From positions 1-64,000 of the forward strand of contig JAKSYS010000337.1 of assembly GCA_022925895.1 (NCBI GenBank): a DNA stretch of 64,000 bases, written 5' to 3'. Shown here in pieces: positions 1 through 11,512 of this stretch. The notes under the pieces were generated by a model, which had not been told where the DNA came from, ran no database searches, and saw only the letters and a list, made by a program, of their open reading frames with translations. The translations under genes were made by a program, and so were the position numbers. This DNA is from Fragilaria crotonensis (taxonomy: Eukaryota; Bacillariophyta; Fragilariophyceae; Fragilariales; Fragilariaceae). The stretch's first letter is position 1, and every line of letters begins with the position of its first letter.

Positions 1-1499
1 CCATACAGAGAACATGATTCTTGCTCTTCGGACGATGGACAATGGTCGTACCACCACTTCCTATCTGCAGTAGAGTGCCGGGAACAATTCGTTGACAATG
101 GCACACACCAGCAACTGAAAGAGTCTGAAGGTCACAGAGGCTTCCACTCTGGAGATGTCCATGATCTCCATCTCTCATCCATGCTCCCACTACGATGTGC
201 ATGCATGCTACACGTACTTGAAAGATAGAGAATGACTGAGGACGGCATGCTAGGAGCCTCTGAAAGTGCAGAGAGCGTGAGTTTATGAAGGCCTCATTCT
301 TCCGATGTCGTGCGTTCGTCACTGTTCCACACTGTCCTCGTTCCTTGGGACTTGTTTTTGTTTTCCGACGTAACCAGGGCTCAATTTCTCTCTTCTCCAA
401 AAGTTGTCGTAATTGACAACTATTTTTCCCGTGAGATGAGAGACCAGACACTCTGGGAAAGGAATGCTGATCCAGTACCAATACCGACTCGCGTTCTGCA
501 AGTTCTTTGAATGCTGCGCATCGTACCCTCGCCGTCCTTAAGGCTGTTTCCATGACGTTTTGCGTCGGAACGTACCTTGGTACTTCTCTCGTTGAATCAA
601 ACGAGTCATAACGGCGATACAATACTCATCCTGCTATTCTGTTCTGCTCTGCTCTGTTCAACCGTGCTGTCTACTACTGGTATACTCACCCAATTTTTGG
701 TTCGGGTCTTGACTTTGCAAAAATGCCATGACAGCTCGCTTTCTTCTTCTGCAGAACATGATTTTTCCTTCATCAACAAAATGGGACGGACACCATCGAA
801 CGAGAATATCCAGGACTAGTGTTCCGACTTTGCACCGCAACTTTGGCTGATGTACTCAGACTTTGGGTGCGCTGCGGATCGGAACGGATAGTGGGCGCGC
901 GTTACAGATGATGGTGAACAATCTTTACACAAAAAAGTTTGAGTTCTAAGGAGCTCGACGCTAAATTGTAGGAGGAATTGAGATCATTAACGGAAATGAT
1001 GGATAGACTATTCTGTCGTGTCATGGATCGAGGAATAATATGTGATGTGTTTTCTCACGGATGAAGAGACTTCTATAAGGAGGCATTCTGTAGCCTTGTC
1101 GAACCGGGCATCCGTTCGAATGTCAATCGAAGAATATCATGCGATGCGGATCCTAAATTCTTCAGTTTCAATACTTATGACATGGAAATAATTGAAGCGC
1201 AACCTTCCCACACATGCTACGCTGTCGTTTTGTTTATGAAGAATCAAATAGTTTTTAACTCCCATCGGTTCGAAACGGGACATTGATGGTGGCCTCACAA
1301 TTCCCACCGCCGATGGACCATCGACACTCAAACCAGTGCCTTGCCTTTGTTGCTGCCTTCCTCCATATCTTCTCGTTCGTCAGTCACGCACGAGTTGGTT
1401 CGCGCGTGCTTCCATTCATTCCTTTAGCCGCACGGAGAGGGCTCATAAGTGTTATAATCAAAAGCATAGCAACAATCTATATCACATTTGATTTCACCG
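1..1499. other. Intergenic, no gene recognised
   Basis: Only short unrelated open frames occur here and none resembles a known family or continues across plausible splice sites. I see nothing that I can support as a gene, RNA or mobile element. Confidence 0.5.
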
Positions 1500-3856
1500 C
1501 AGTCGATGTAGGTATACCGATAGCGAGATGGGATTGAGCAGAGGGATGATGGCATTGTCCTCCAACGCATTGCCGTCGAAAGCCAACACCGTCAACTGTG
1601 TTAAGAGTCCGATCTCATTTGAATTGTGGAATTAAACGCATTGACGGAAAAATCCAAATACGTCAATTTCTGCAAGAATCCGATCTCACTTGGAATCGTG
1701 GACGTGAAGGAATTGGTGAAGAAATCCAACCACTTCAACTTTGTCAAGAGTCCGATCTCACTTGGAATTGTGGAATTCAATTTATTGACGGAGAACTCCA
1801 AATACGTCAACTGTGTCAAAAGTCCGATCTTAGTGGGAATTGTAAAAGTCAACTCATTGCTGGAGAAATACAAATGCGTCAACAACTGTGTCAAAAGTGC
1901 GATCCTTCTGGGAATTCTGGAAGTTAACTCATTGTGGGAGAAATCCGAATGTGCCAACTGTGTCAAGAATCCGATCGCACTTGGAATTTTGGAAGTCAAC
2001 GCATTGACGGAGAAATCCAAATATGTTAAATTCTGCATGACTCAATCTCACTTGGAATTGTGGAAGTCAACAAATTGTTCGCAACGTTCAAGAAAGTCAA
2101 CTGTGTCAAGAGACCGACCTCACTTGGAATTGTGGAAGTCAACAAATTGTTTGCAACGTTCAATAGAGTCAACTGTGTCAAGAGACCGATCTCACTTGGA
2201 ATTGTGAAACCAAATGTTCTGTCGCCGGAATTCTCAGCGCCAAACTCTAACGTCGTGAGACACTTTGTCACATCTGTAATGGAAAGAAAATTGCAGGCAA
2301 TTTGTTCCGGAGACATCGAGGTCTGCGTACAGGAAGAGACATTTTCGCCAACGCAACAACCTGGATCATGTGCGATTTCATCACAATCGATACGGATTAA
2401 CGACATTAAACAGAGGGAGGAAGGAATTGTCCCCTTCAACGAAGTGCTGAAGCAATCCAACTGCTCCAACTATGTCAAGAGTCCGATCTTACTTGGAATG
2501 GTGGAAGTCAACGCATTATAGGAGAAACCCAATCCCCTGGTTTTCAAGAGTCCAATCTCACTGGAATTGTGGAATTCAAGGAATTGATAGAAAAATCCAA
2601 CCACTCCAGCTGCGTCAACATTTTGATCTCGCTTGGAATTGTGGAAGTCAACGCATTCTGGGAGAGAATCAATCAAAGCCGTCAGCATTGTCAAGAGTCC
2701 GATCTCACTTGGGATTGCATATCGGATAAATCCAAGTACGTCAACTGTTTCAAGAGCCCAATCTCACTTGGAATCGTGGAATTCAATGTAGTGCTGGATA
2801 AATCCAACCAAGTCAACTGTGTCAAGAATCCAATCTCAATTGGAATTGGGGAATCAAAATCTTTGTCGCCGCCGGTAAAGTTGAGCATCGATCGACACTT
2901 TGCCAAGTTTCGTATGAAAAGAAATTCGCATATAGACTTCTCTGGCGGCTCGGAGGCCGGTACAGGGGTGGGGGACGTCGTTGCAGATGGTGGTCGAACG
3001 ACGACGAGTACAACAATTACAACCTCCGTGACAACAAGACAGCACACCAAGATCCATCGAAACAAGGGGCGTGCCCTGGTACCATTTCACTGTGACAGAT
3101 GTGGCCTCAGCAACCACCATCGGTTCCTCCTCTTTTCCATCCGGTACCAGTTGTGCTTCCACAGTATATAAATCACTTCCAGCAGGCATACGACTGATGT
3201 CGTGCGCACCAGAATATGCAACTTCGGAGGTTGGCACACCATCTTCTGGCTTTAACTCTTCACTTGTAAACTCTCTGGTGGTATCACGAAGTCAATGCCA
3301 GGTTTGTTGCAGCCTTGTGAGATGATGGTACGGAAAGGCTGGGAGTGATAACAGGAGGTTTGTCCAACGATTGTGTTGTTGACAACCCGGGTGGGGGTAT
3401 TGGTTCACTCGATGGAGTATGTTCCAATATTTTCGTAGCTCTAGCACTGCCAGCCTTGTGAGATGATGGAACGGGAAATGCTCCGGGAGCGACAACAGGA
3501 GGCTTGTCCAGATGTGCCGTTGGCAACCCGGAGGAAGGTATTGGTCGCTCGGTGGGGGTGGGGCATGTTCCAATATTTTCCTAGCTATGGCATTGCCATG
3601 ACCAAGGCCACGACCATCGTCGCTTTAACCTTGACGCTGATGTCAACCCCAACGTAGGGAATCAGAAGGATCTTGCGCCATGGCCATGTTTGGCGTCTTC
3701 GACGGAAATTCTTCAGCAATATTACCTCCTTGATGTTGGCTTCTGCCAAATCTGCTTTCCGGGCTGTCGCTTTCGCGGGCATTTTCCTATCATCGTCATC
3801 AAAGGAAGAATGCTTGAAACGTCGTCAACGTCGTCTGCACTGGCTCGATTCTCCAT
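1500..3856 (-). pseudogene. Decayed tandem LRR receptor-like gene
   Basis: Reading leftward from an ATG at 3856 (MENRASADD), the pieces give a cytosolic N-terminal region containing ARKADLAEANIKE, and two copies of a Pro-rich block with LDKPPV and VPSSHKA. A pre-membrane stretch (EAQLVPDG, KWYQGTPLV) and a transmembrane helix (WILVCCLVVTEVVIVVLVVV, about 3000-3060) follow, then plant-type LRRs of about 24 residues (LTYLDFS.N.LTSTIPSEIGLLTQ). Two ectodomains lie in tandem. Each starts with a similar cap (CEFLFIRNLAKC near 2930, CNFLSITDVTKC near 2310), and the first ends in a Cys-rich cap (CGEI-like, DPGCCVGE) near 2380. The reading changes frame at least five times and has stops, so it is not translatable as it stands. 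LRRs continue out of frame to about 1500. Intact relatives would be plasma-membrane LRR proteins, presumably recognition or adhesion; the ligand is unknown. Confidence 0.8.
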
Positions 3857-6144
3857 CACAAAGATTTCTGTACTGGAATACTGAGAAACGTACGCACGCG
3901 TGAGTTGAAACGTTGCGATTGCGATTGCGTTTGGTCTCCACCAATTCCACACTGCTCAACCCCGACACCCCGAATATGCATGCAAACTACGACAACGACG
4001 TCAAGAATAGCGATTCCTTCAGTCCACAAAGAGTTCTGGAATACTCACAACCTCCTGGTAGTGTTTATCAATATCTTTTGGCTCGGATGAGGAATGCAAG
4101 CAGACTTGAACAACTAACCGGGATGTATTGGAATCGTATGTTTGGTGAACCTGAACTTAATGGAATCGTATGTGTAGTGAACCGGGACGTCATTGAATCG
4201 TATATATGTGTACGACGGCTCGTCAAGCTGGCCTGCTGAGTTTTATGCTAACCGACGGGTGGCCAGATAGCAAGTACTCTGAGCAAACATTACTGTACCA
4301 TTACTACAGTACTCCAGAGTCCAGAGTCCAGTAGTAAATGGATCCCCGATCCTCATCCTGCTTCCTCCGTGATGCAGCAGGTTTCGCAACCCTCGCAACC
4401 ATCCTCACGTGCATCTCTGTAATGTATGAAACATAGAGAATTCATACGCCATGGATACAAAATCATAGAGTTATTTACTGCAGTTATTGCAATCTGACTG
4501 CCCACATACAATTTTATATGAAGTACCCGATTGTATCATGAATCATTAGGCCAATCCTTATCTTGCGACGAAAAACCATTACCAAATGCGATTTAATAGA
4601 AACCTAATAAAATCGCACGTCATTTTCGTTCTTGCGATTTTGTTACCCTTACCGTAAACTGTAACGAAAACGTTATTCAGAAGAAGTCAAACGGAATCTT
4701 GGTTTACTGCTTCGTCCAGATCGGACATAGCATGACATGTCGCACGTCACGTACGAGTGCGACAAATCCAAATCATCAGCAAATGATGACTCCGGCACCT
4801 TTTTCAACACGCAACCATCGGCAGTGCTGTCGTCTTGTGAACGAGGACGCGGAGTAGTCTAGCTACTGATGAATCATAGTAAAAGCAAAGCAGAGGAGGC
4901 CGTAGAATTGTCATTACAAACGAGGTTGTACAGTGTAGAGTTGTTCTGTCTTACCGGCACTAGCTAGTCGTATTAGTATGTACTCGACTACTGTAGTCTG
5001 CAAGAACTCTGTCAGCCAATCAGCAACCTTCATTTTTAGGTGTCGCGAGGAACATGGAATTTCAGTGACTGAGGTCCATTTCGGTCGGCCAACCGAAATT
5101 AACTTAATTTCGGTTGCGAATAGGTTATGATTACAGAGACAACCAAAATGGCACAAGCTTCATAACCCGTTAGGGACAAAAGGGGGCCCATGGTAAGGGT
5201 TGATTTTCGAGACAACCAAAACCAAAATGACCCAAGACTCGTTTTGGTTTTGGTTTTGGTGGCAAGATAAGGATTGGCCCTACACTCCTGTATTTTTGTG
5301 CACTCTACCGTAGCTCTCTTTCACCTGTTTGGTTGTGTGAAATGAATAGCTACAAGTACTACCGGAAGCACAATTGTACCTTATTTCGATGGGATTCTGT
5401 TCGAAACGCCCTGCATGACAAAAACTCCCGAAACCGACCGCTGACGCTATCATGCAGCTACTACGACTACCGTAGTAGGGAAAGGATTTCCAAATACAGT
5501 ATCCCAGCAGCGATGCTATTGTACTACAGTACTTGTTTGCTTGTAGCACCGGTAAAACAGGTCGGTAACAAAAACAACCGTTATTAACATGCCCATACGC
5601 CGTGCATCGTACAGACATTGGTGCGTCATCATGTGCTCAAGATTCATGATTGCAGCACAAATCAAATGCACAAGTTTTTATATGTACATTAGAGTGCATG
5701 ACAAAAGTACTACAATACCGGTAGGACAATAGCAGCATTTAGTCTACCGTAGCGTGTGCAAAGTATGATACTGTACATACAAAGTACAAAGGGAGTCGGT
5801 TTTGGCTTTTGGCATGAACTTTCTCTTTCTCGTGTCTCTCTCTCTGCTATGGATACCCTTGACTATGTATAACAAATCTCTCGTCACTGCAACACAACAA
5901 CAAACAACTCCTGTACTCGGAGTACCAACTAACAACCTTGTACAAATGCGTCCTCGATGGACCTGGAGATGTATTGTTCGCCATATGTCATACGTATCAG
6001 CATACTACCAGTAGTACATTTACTTCGCATCTTGAATCGTCGCCTGCTGTGATCCGGAGGAGAAGTGAAGTGTTGCTGCAGTTACTAAGCCGGAGGTCGG
6101 CGTAGCCCAACAGTTTGTGCCTGAAACCTGGTGCTCGGAGCACA
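3857..6144. other. Intergenic with a MITE-like insertion
   Basis: Besides the element at 4549-5279, listed separately, this stretch has only short open frames and imperfect repeats of a GGAATCGTATG-like motif around 4120-4205. No gene is supported. The right part is the 5' flank of the helicase gene. Confidence 0.5.
4549..5279. mobile_element. MITE-like DNA element with ~21 bp TIRs
   Basis: The left end reads GGCCAATCCTTATCTTGC (from 4549). The right end is its reverse complement (to about 5279), with one extra C at the tip and one mismatch in the first 21 bases. Both ends abut TA, which fits a TA target duplication of the Tc1/mariner or PIF type, although a dinucleotide is weak evidence. 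There is no transposase frame, so it is non-autonomous. The interior has a near-perfect snapback: 13 bp arms at 5090-5102 and 5104-5116 around a single base. Sequence next to each TIR is rich in AACCAAAACC-like runs, and these also pair loosely between the two ends. Confidence 0.55.
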
Positions 6145-9100
6145 ATGGAAGCCTTGTCTGAGAATCAGAATGGACATGGACAGGCTTGCGCTCAGCTGCC
6201 AAAACAGCGTGCTATGCATATGACTGGACAAGTGGTCACGCAAGAGCAGAGCATCCTAGAAGATGTTCCCAGTTGTACCAGTGAAGCAAACTCCGATATG
6301 CTGCCAGTCGAGCTGAAACACAATAACAATCAGCAACACCAACTACCAGATGAGCAAATGCAACAATCACAACAACCAGTCAAGAAAAGGGCTCGAACGA
6401 CTAATGACTACAAAGTCGGTTCCAAGGACACTGAACCACCAATTTGCACCACGTTGCGCCGTTTGGATCCAATCCTACAGTTCCTCACACGAGCAACTGG
6501 AAAGCCAATGGTGAATCTCAAAACCATCAAAACTACATTGCCAGTGCCACAGTGGGCAGACGACGAAATGTTGAAACACATTCAAGAACTAGCCGACCAT
6601 CACGGTGTTCTTCAAATTGTTGGCTGTTATAGTAGTGTTGGTGCTGGTGATGTGAAGGAAGGGTTGTCCTGGGACAGCGAAGATGTGCACGTTGCCTTTC
6701 CGTCTCCTCCATCCCAAGCAGACAGTTCACAAGACCAATCATCCTTCCATATGAATGGCACATTGCATGGTAGCACCAAGGCAGCCGCGAAGCGACGATT
6801 AACTGCCTTGAAACGATCGCTCAAGAATGCAGCAGCAACACCAGGTACTCCAAAAGGAGAGACAACAACTTCATTTCCCATTGAAGACGTGGTTGGACAA
6901 GTCGACAACAGAAACATTGTGCAGTCCGCAAAAGACTGGTCCTCAGTGCCAACGATGGACGAGCAAGAGGACTCGGACCAAGAAATTGAGATTGTGCTTC
7001 AGGAAGAAACAGAAGCGCGCAATGCCCTGATGAAAACATTGTCATTCGAATTGCCTAAAGAGCGAGCGCCGCTCAACCCAGATCGGTTATCACTGACATG
7101 TGTCCTTAAAGGGCAAGCATCATACGCTGGATCGATTCCTGGTCGAGGGTCTACGTTTCAGGAATTCACTAGCAACACTCGTATTCCTGCTGCTCTCCTT
7201 GATGCGTTCAACATCGAACGGCCTGGTCCATTAAGAACCGTTTCATCCGGAGGAAACTATACTCCCATCAAGCGATTGCAATTGAATCGGCCATGAGTGG
7301 GATCCATACGCTAGTGTGCACCGGAACAGGATCGGGCAAATCACTCTGTTTCTTGATCCCTGTACTGGCTGCAGCTCTGACATGCGACGACTCGTCACTC
7401 CTACTATTCCCTACGAAAGCTCTTGCCCAAGATCAAATGACCAAGCTGAAGTCTTTACTCGGAAAAAATACGGTGCTACAGGAAAGGATTAGACCAGGTG
7501 TCATTGATGGCGACACCCCTTATGCCGAGCGGGACAATGTTGCCAAGAATTGCAACATTATCATGACGAATCCAGATACATTGCACGCTGCGATCTTGCC
7601 CGGATGGAAAGCAAACTACAAGTCCCTCCTGGGACGAATCAAGTATGTGGTCATTGATGAAGCACACATGTACGAGGGCGTCTTTGGAGCACACGTGGCG
7701 ATGGTATTGTCTCGATTCATACGGCTTGCCGCGGTTTGTTCGCATAAGGTTGGCGGGGAAGTGAGGATGCCAATTTTCTTGGCCTGCAGTGCCACCATGT
7801 TTCATCCAGAGCATCATTTTCGGCTTTTGTGCCCGATCTCAAAAGGTGCCAAGGTGACGATTCTTGCTCCGGAAGACGATGGATCGCCACGAGCTGCCAA
7901 GCATTTCTTTGTTTGGAACCCTCCAATCATGGATATCAATGGCTTTAGTACTGGCCGAGTGACGGTGCCTAAGCGAAAGGTGCCGAACGACAAGGGAAAT
8001 CAACAGAAACTTCCGCCTTCTGCAACTCCCCAGTCGAAGAAAATTGACAAGGTATTTCGAGAATCTGACGATCTGCACCTGGCGGACTGCTCTCCTCCCG
8101 ATTCCGAGACTGCATCGCGACCTTCCTTTCCGGACCGCTTGGAACTCTATCGTCGACACGCTGCCGATGAAACAGCGTTGCTCGTAGCCAGAGCAGTTTC
8201 ACAAGGAGTTCGATGCATTGCATTCTGTAGGACGCGATGTTTGGTAGAATGGGTCTACGAGCGAGCAGTTTCCGCTCTTAAATCCAACCCATCAACGAAG
8301 CATCTCGCCGCAAAAGTCGAGTCATATCGGGGTGGATACACCATGGAAGTCCGGAGATCGATTGAACACCGGCTGTTCAACAATGACCTTCTTGCCGTCA
8401 TCGGCACAAATGCCTTGGAACTCGGCGTGGACGTTGGAGGAATTGATTTGACACTACACTGTGGATATCCAAGTTCATACGCATCCCTGCTGCAACAAGC
8501 GGGCAGAGCAGGGCGAGGTGCGACTAGACTCAACGTGCATTCCATCGCTGTTATGGTCTGCTTCAACTCTCCAGCTGAACAACAAATCTGGAGACGCCCC
8601 CGGACATTACTTGGTAGAGGCAAGACGGCTCTTGTTTCCATGCAACTTAATGTTGGGCTTGTCCAAGGGCACCTCCTTTGCGCTGGCGAAGAGTATCCAT
8701 TAATGACGAGGGGCGCTATTACTTCTTTATTTCTGAATGAAGTATCAGATTGTGTTCAACCTCAAGTGTTGAGTGATTCAGATCTCTTTGGGGCCAACGA
8801 TATCTATCATGCATCGGTTGAGGGGCTTATTGGTACAGGAATGTTGAAGGAAAAATCAGTTCCGGTCGCAGGATCGAAAACTGGCATAGTTGTTTTCAAA
8901 ACTCATCCTGTAAGTATCTTTGACGAGTGCGGCGAGAATCATCCACCATGCAATTTCACTAATTGCCTGCATTCCTTAGTTTGTCGACAAACCATGGACT
9001 CGAGTCAATCTTAGATCGATAGAACCAATTAACTATGCAATCGTTGATCTGTCTCATCCCATGCAGGGAGGGAAAATGGACGGAGTACACGACAGTCGCG

Positions 9101-10257
9101 CTGTGTTGGATACCATTCCATATTCCAGGATCTTTATCATGCCTTCCAGGAGCCATCATTACGCACCGAAGTCAACGATACAAGGTGCAGTGTATGACAA
9201 GTCCCCAGCCATGGGTGATTCCTGCAGTGGCTACAAGGGTGGGACGTTTGCGGCCTACGCCAAACCAACCAGTGCTCGATACACGACGAGACCGTTGTCA
9301 TCGATGAAAATAACGATTGTAAAGCAGATGGACCGAGTGGACGATGTGAATCAAAACATTGGGAAAGCCGCCGCCACGAGCGGAGTCGTCGTTGCGGTGG
9401 ATCGTATATATGCAGATGCTGACAATATGGAGTGTACACAGGGGTCTCTGGCTGGGAATGGTGTCCTAACTGTATGTCGAACTGTTCGCGGCTACAAGAA
9501 GCTTTCACTGATAACGCGAGTCGAACTATCCAGGAGTGAATTTAGCCTCCCATCCATGCAATTCGACACTTTTGGATTTTGGCTCGACACGGAAGCCTCG
9601 GTACTTCGAGCAGTGATCAAGGACTACGATGAAGGTGTTCATGCGTTGAGTCATGCGATTTTGGCAGTCGCCCCTCTGTTTGTACCAAGTTGTGGTTCTG
9701 ATCTCAATTGTGATCATGGGCATCATGACTGTACTCGAGTCGTCATCTTTGATGTGCGAGCAGGTGGTTCTGGTATTTGTGCGCAGTTATTCAAGCACGT
9801 ATTCGTCCCTGACGGATTACTGGAAACCGCAATTGACCTAATGGAAACATGTTCTCAATGTCGTGGGGGTTGGGGCTACGAGGGAGGATGTCCTGCGTGT
9901 CTCCACTTTGGTCAATGCCTCGTATTTAATCAACATCTCAACCGCATTGCTGCCATCCACGTTGGCAAAAGGCTACTCCAACGAGTACGTCAGACGGCGC
10001 TGTACAAGGAGAATGCAGCAAGGCTTGCCATTGAAAATGATGCACCGGCACCTTTACACGACAAAGATTGTGACGAGAAGGAGCGACCGTCGCCCAATAG
10101 TTCGACGGTCGTTTCGCCACGTAGAAAAGCTCGTGCCAGGGCGTTGCGCAACGCCAAGGAAGTTGCACCCACCAAGGAACGAAATGTGGTCATGGGGCGA
10201 GCTACATGGCCAACAGACCGAGAGAACAGACGTCAAGTGGACGCTGATGTAAACTAA
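6145..10257 (+). CDS. Hrq1/YprA-type DEAH-box DNA helicase with MZB domain
   Basis: Predicted RecQ4-related 3'-5' DNA helicase of the Hrq1 family, nuclear genome maintenance by family. The start is the ATG at 6145; the frame upstream opens only with TTG. The N-terminal ~350 residues are poorly conserved and Gln-rich. The core follows: LYSHQ (7257-7271), Walker A GTGSGKS (7323-7343), DEAH (7656-7667), CSAT near 7790, GTNALELGVDVGG near 8405-8440 and QQAGRAGRG near 8490-8515. An intron at 8910-8979 (GTAAGT to TTAG, 70 bp) leads into the C-terminal DUF1998/MZB domain, with C..C, GCP.C and a following Cys at 9850-9915, the zinc cluster of this family. Three frame slips interrupt it: near 7226-7254 (one base lost), near 9130-9150 (one base gained) and near 9190-9240 (return). 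The conserved core on both sides suggests a real gene with sequence errors or recent decay. Confidence 0.85.
8910..8979 (+). other. Intron in the Hrq1-type helicase gene
   Basis: It begins GTAAGT and ends TTCCTTAG. Splicing joins a reading ending in FKTHP to FVDKPW and puts the downstream MZB half in frame. The unspliced frame stops at 9014. Confidence 0.85.
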
Positions 10258-11512
10258 GCGTCAAAATCTATTGGTGTCATACGCGCAGGGACCGTGATGA
10301 GTGATGATCCGGGGAGTCGGCATCAATAAGATCTCACTTCCAACATATCAGCGGCACAGAGTAAGGCTTAAATGGACCTTGAAGCTTGAAGTAATCGGGT
10401 GCGATACGCCTCTCGAAGGATAAACCATGAAAAAGAAAAGCATACAAATTGAGTATTCGTTATTCGTATTCCGTCATGCCAGAGTCCTAAGTACGGAGTG
10501 GCAGCGTATTAGTAGTACCAGGACCATCTACGGTACTCGAGTATATGTTGGAGTGCAGTGTCCCGACTCAGGTAAGACTCACTTCGCGAAAAGCCCTGTG
10601 AACGACGAACGAAGGCAGCGCTGACTATTCGTGGTTTTCCATAAACATATATAAATACTAAAATTACTCCGTAATGCTACTCTTTTCACTCATTTCTCCA
10701 AATGGTTATATTTAAGGGCGATTGCGCGGTCCGAAATATTCTTAATCGTAGATTCGAAACTTGATCCTGCCCTCGCGCCAGTCATAATTTTTGCCTCGAG
10801 TATAGACGAAATAGAACTTGAGGGACTGCACCGACACGACATTCGATATAATAATACAAAGGAGTATTGCTGTTCCTCGGACACATGCATTCCCGAGTGG
10901 CTAATGAAGTGTCTTTGACTTCCATCACTTCGCGATCTAATGTCGGTTAGGAATTCTGCTATTCGTTACGGCAGTACAGGGATAACAATTTTTCAAAGAT
11001 TGTCAAATGCAGGGCACTTGCCTAGGACATAATGACCTATTGTGACTGTGACTACAATTCAATTAAATGAAAACAATGTCCCAGATACCAGGATCACGAC
11101 CGTGTGCATTTTGTATGATACTCTGAGTATTTACCTCTACTATCTTGTCCCAATCCAAACAACTCAACATCTCTCTCTCGTTCGGACTGTGTGGACGCTC
11201 TCGCTCTCGATTTAAGTCGTTTTCAATATATTCTTTTGCCACCACCACCCTCACGCCACAACTCTTGTTTTGGCGTCATCATCGCCCACACACGAGCTCA
11301 TGTATTGACACACTTTCCGCAAAACAAAAATATATTTGGATAGAGTGTTGTATACAAAGAGTGTGTGACTGCGACCTCATCGTTAGTCGGCACTTTTACT
11401 CGGGCTCGGATCGGTATCCATAAAATCGGTGCATTTTCTTAGAGGACCTTGACTGATAGAGAAACATCATCACAATCACACGAGATTGATACACTTTTAC
11501 AATTCGCTGACC
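10258..11512. other. Intergenic, no gene recognised
   Basis: AT-rich spacer between the helicase and the giant repeat-protein gene, both on the plus strand. I see only short open frames. A CT-rich stretch at 11160-11215 could belong to the downstream promoter, but no defined element is supported. Confidence 0.5.
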
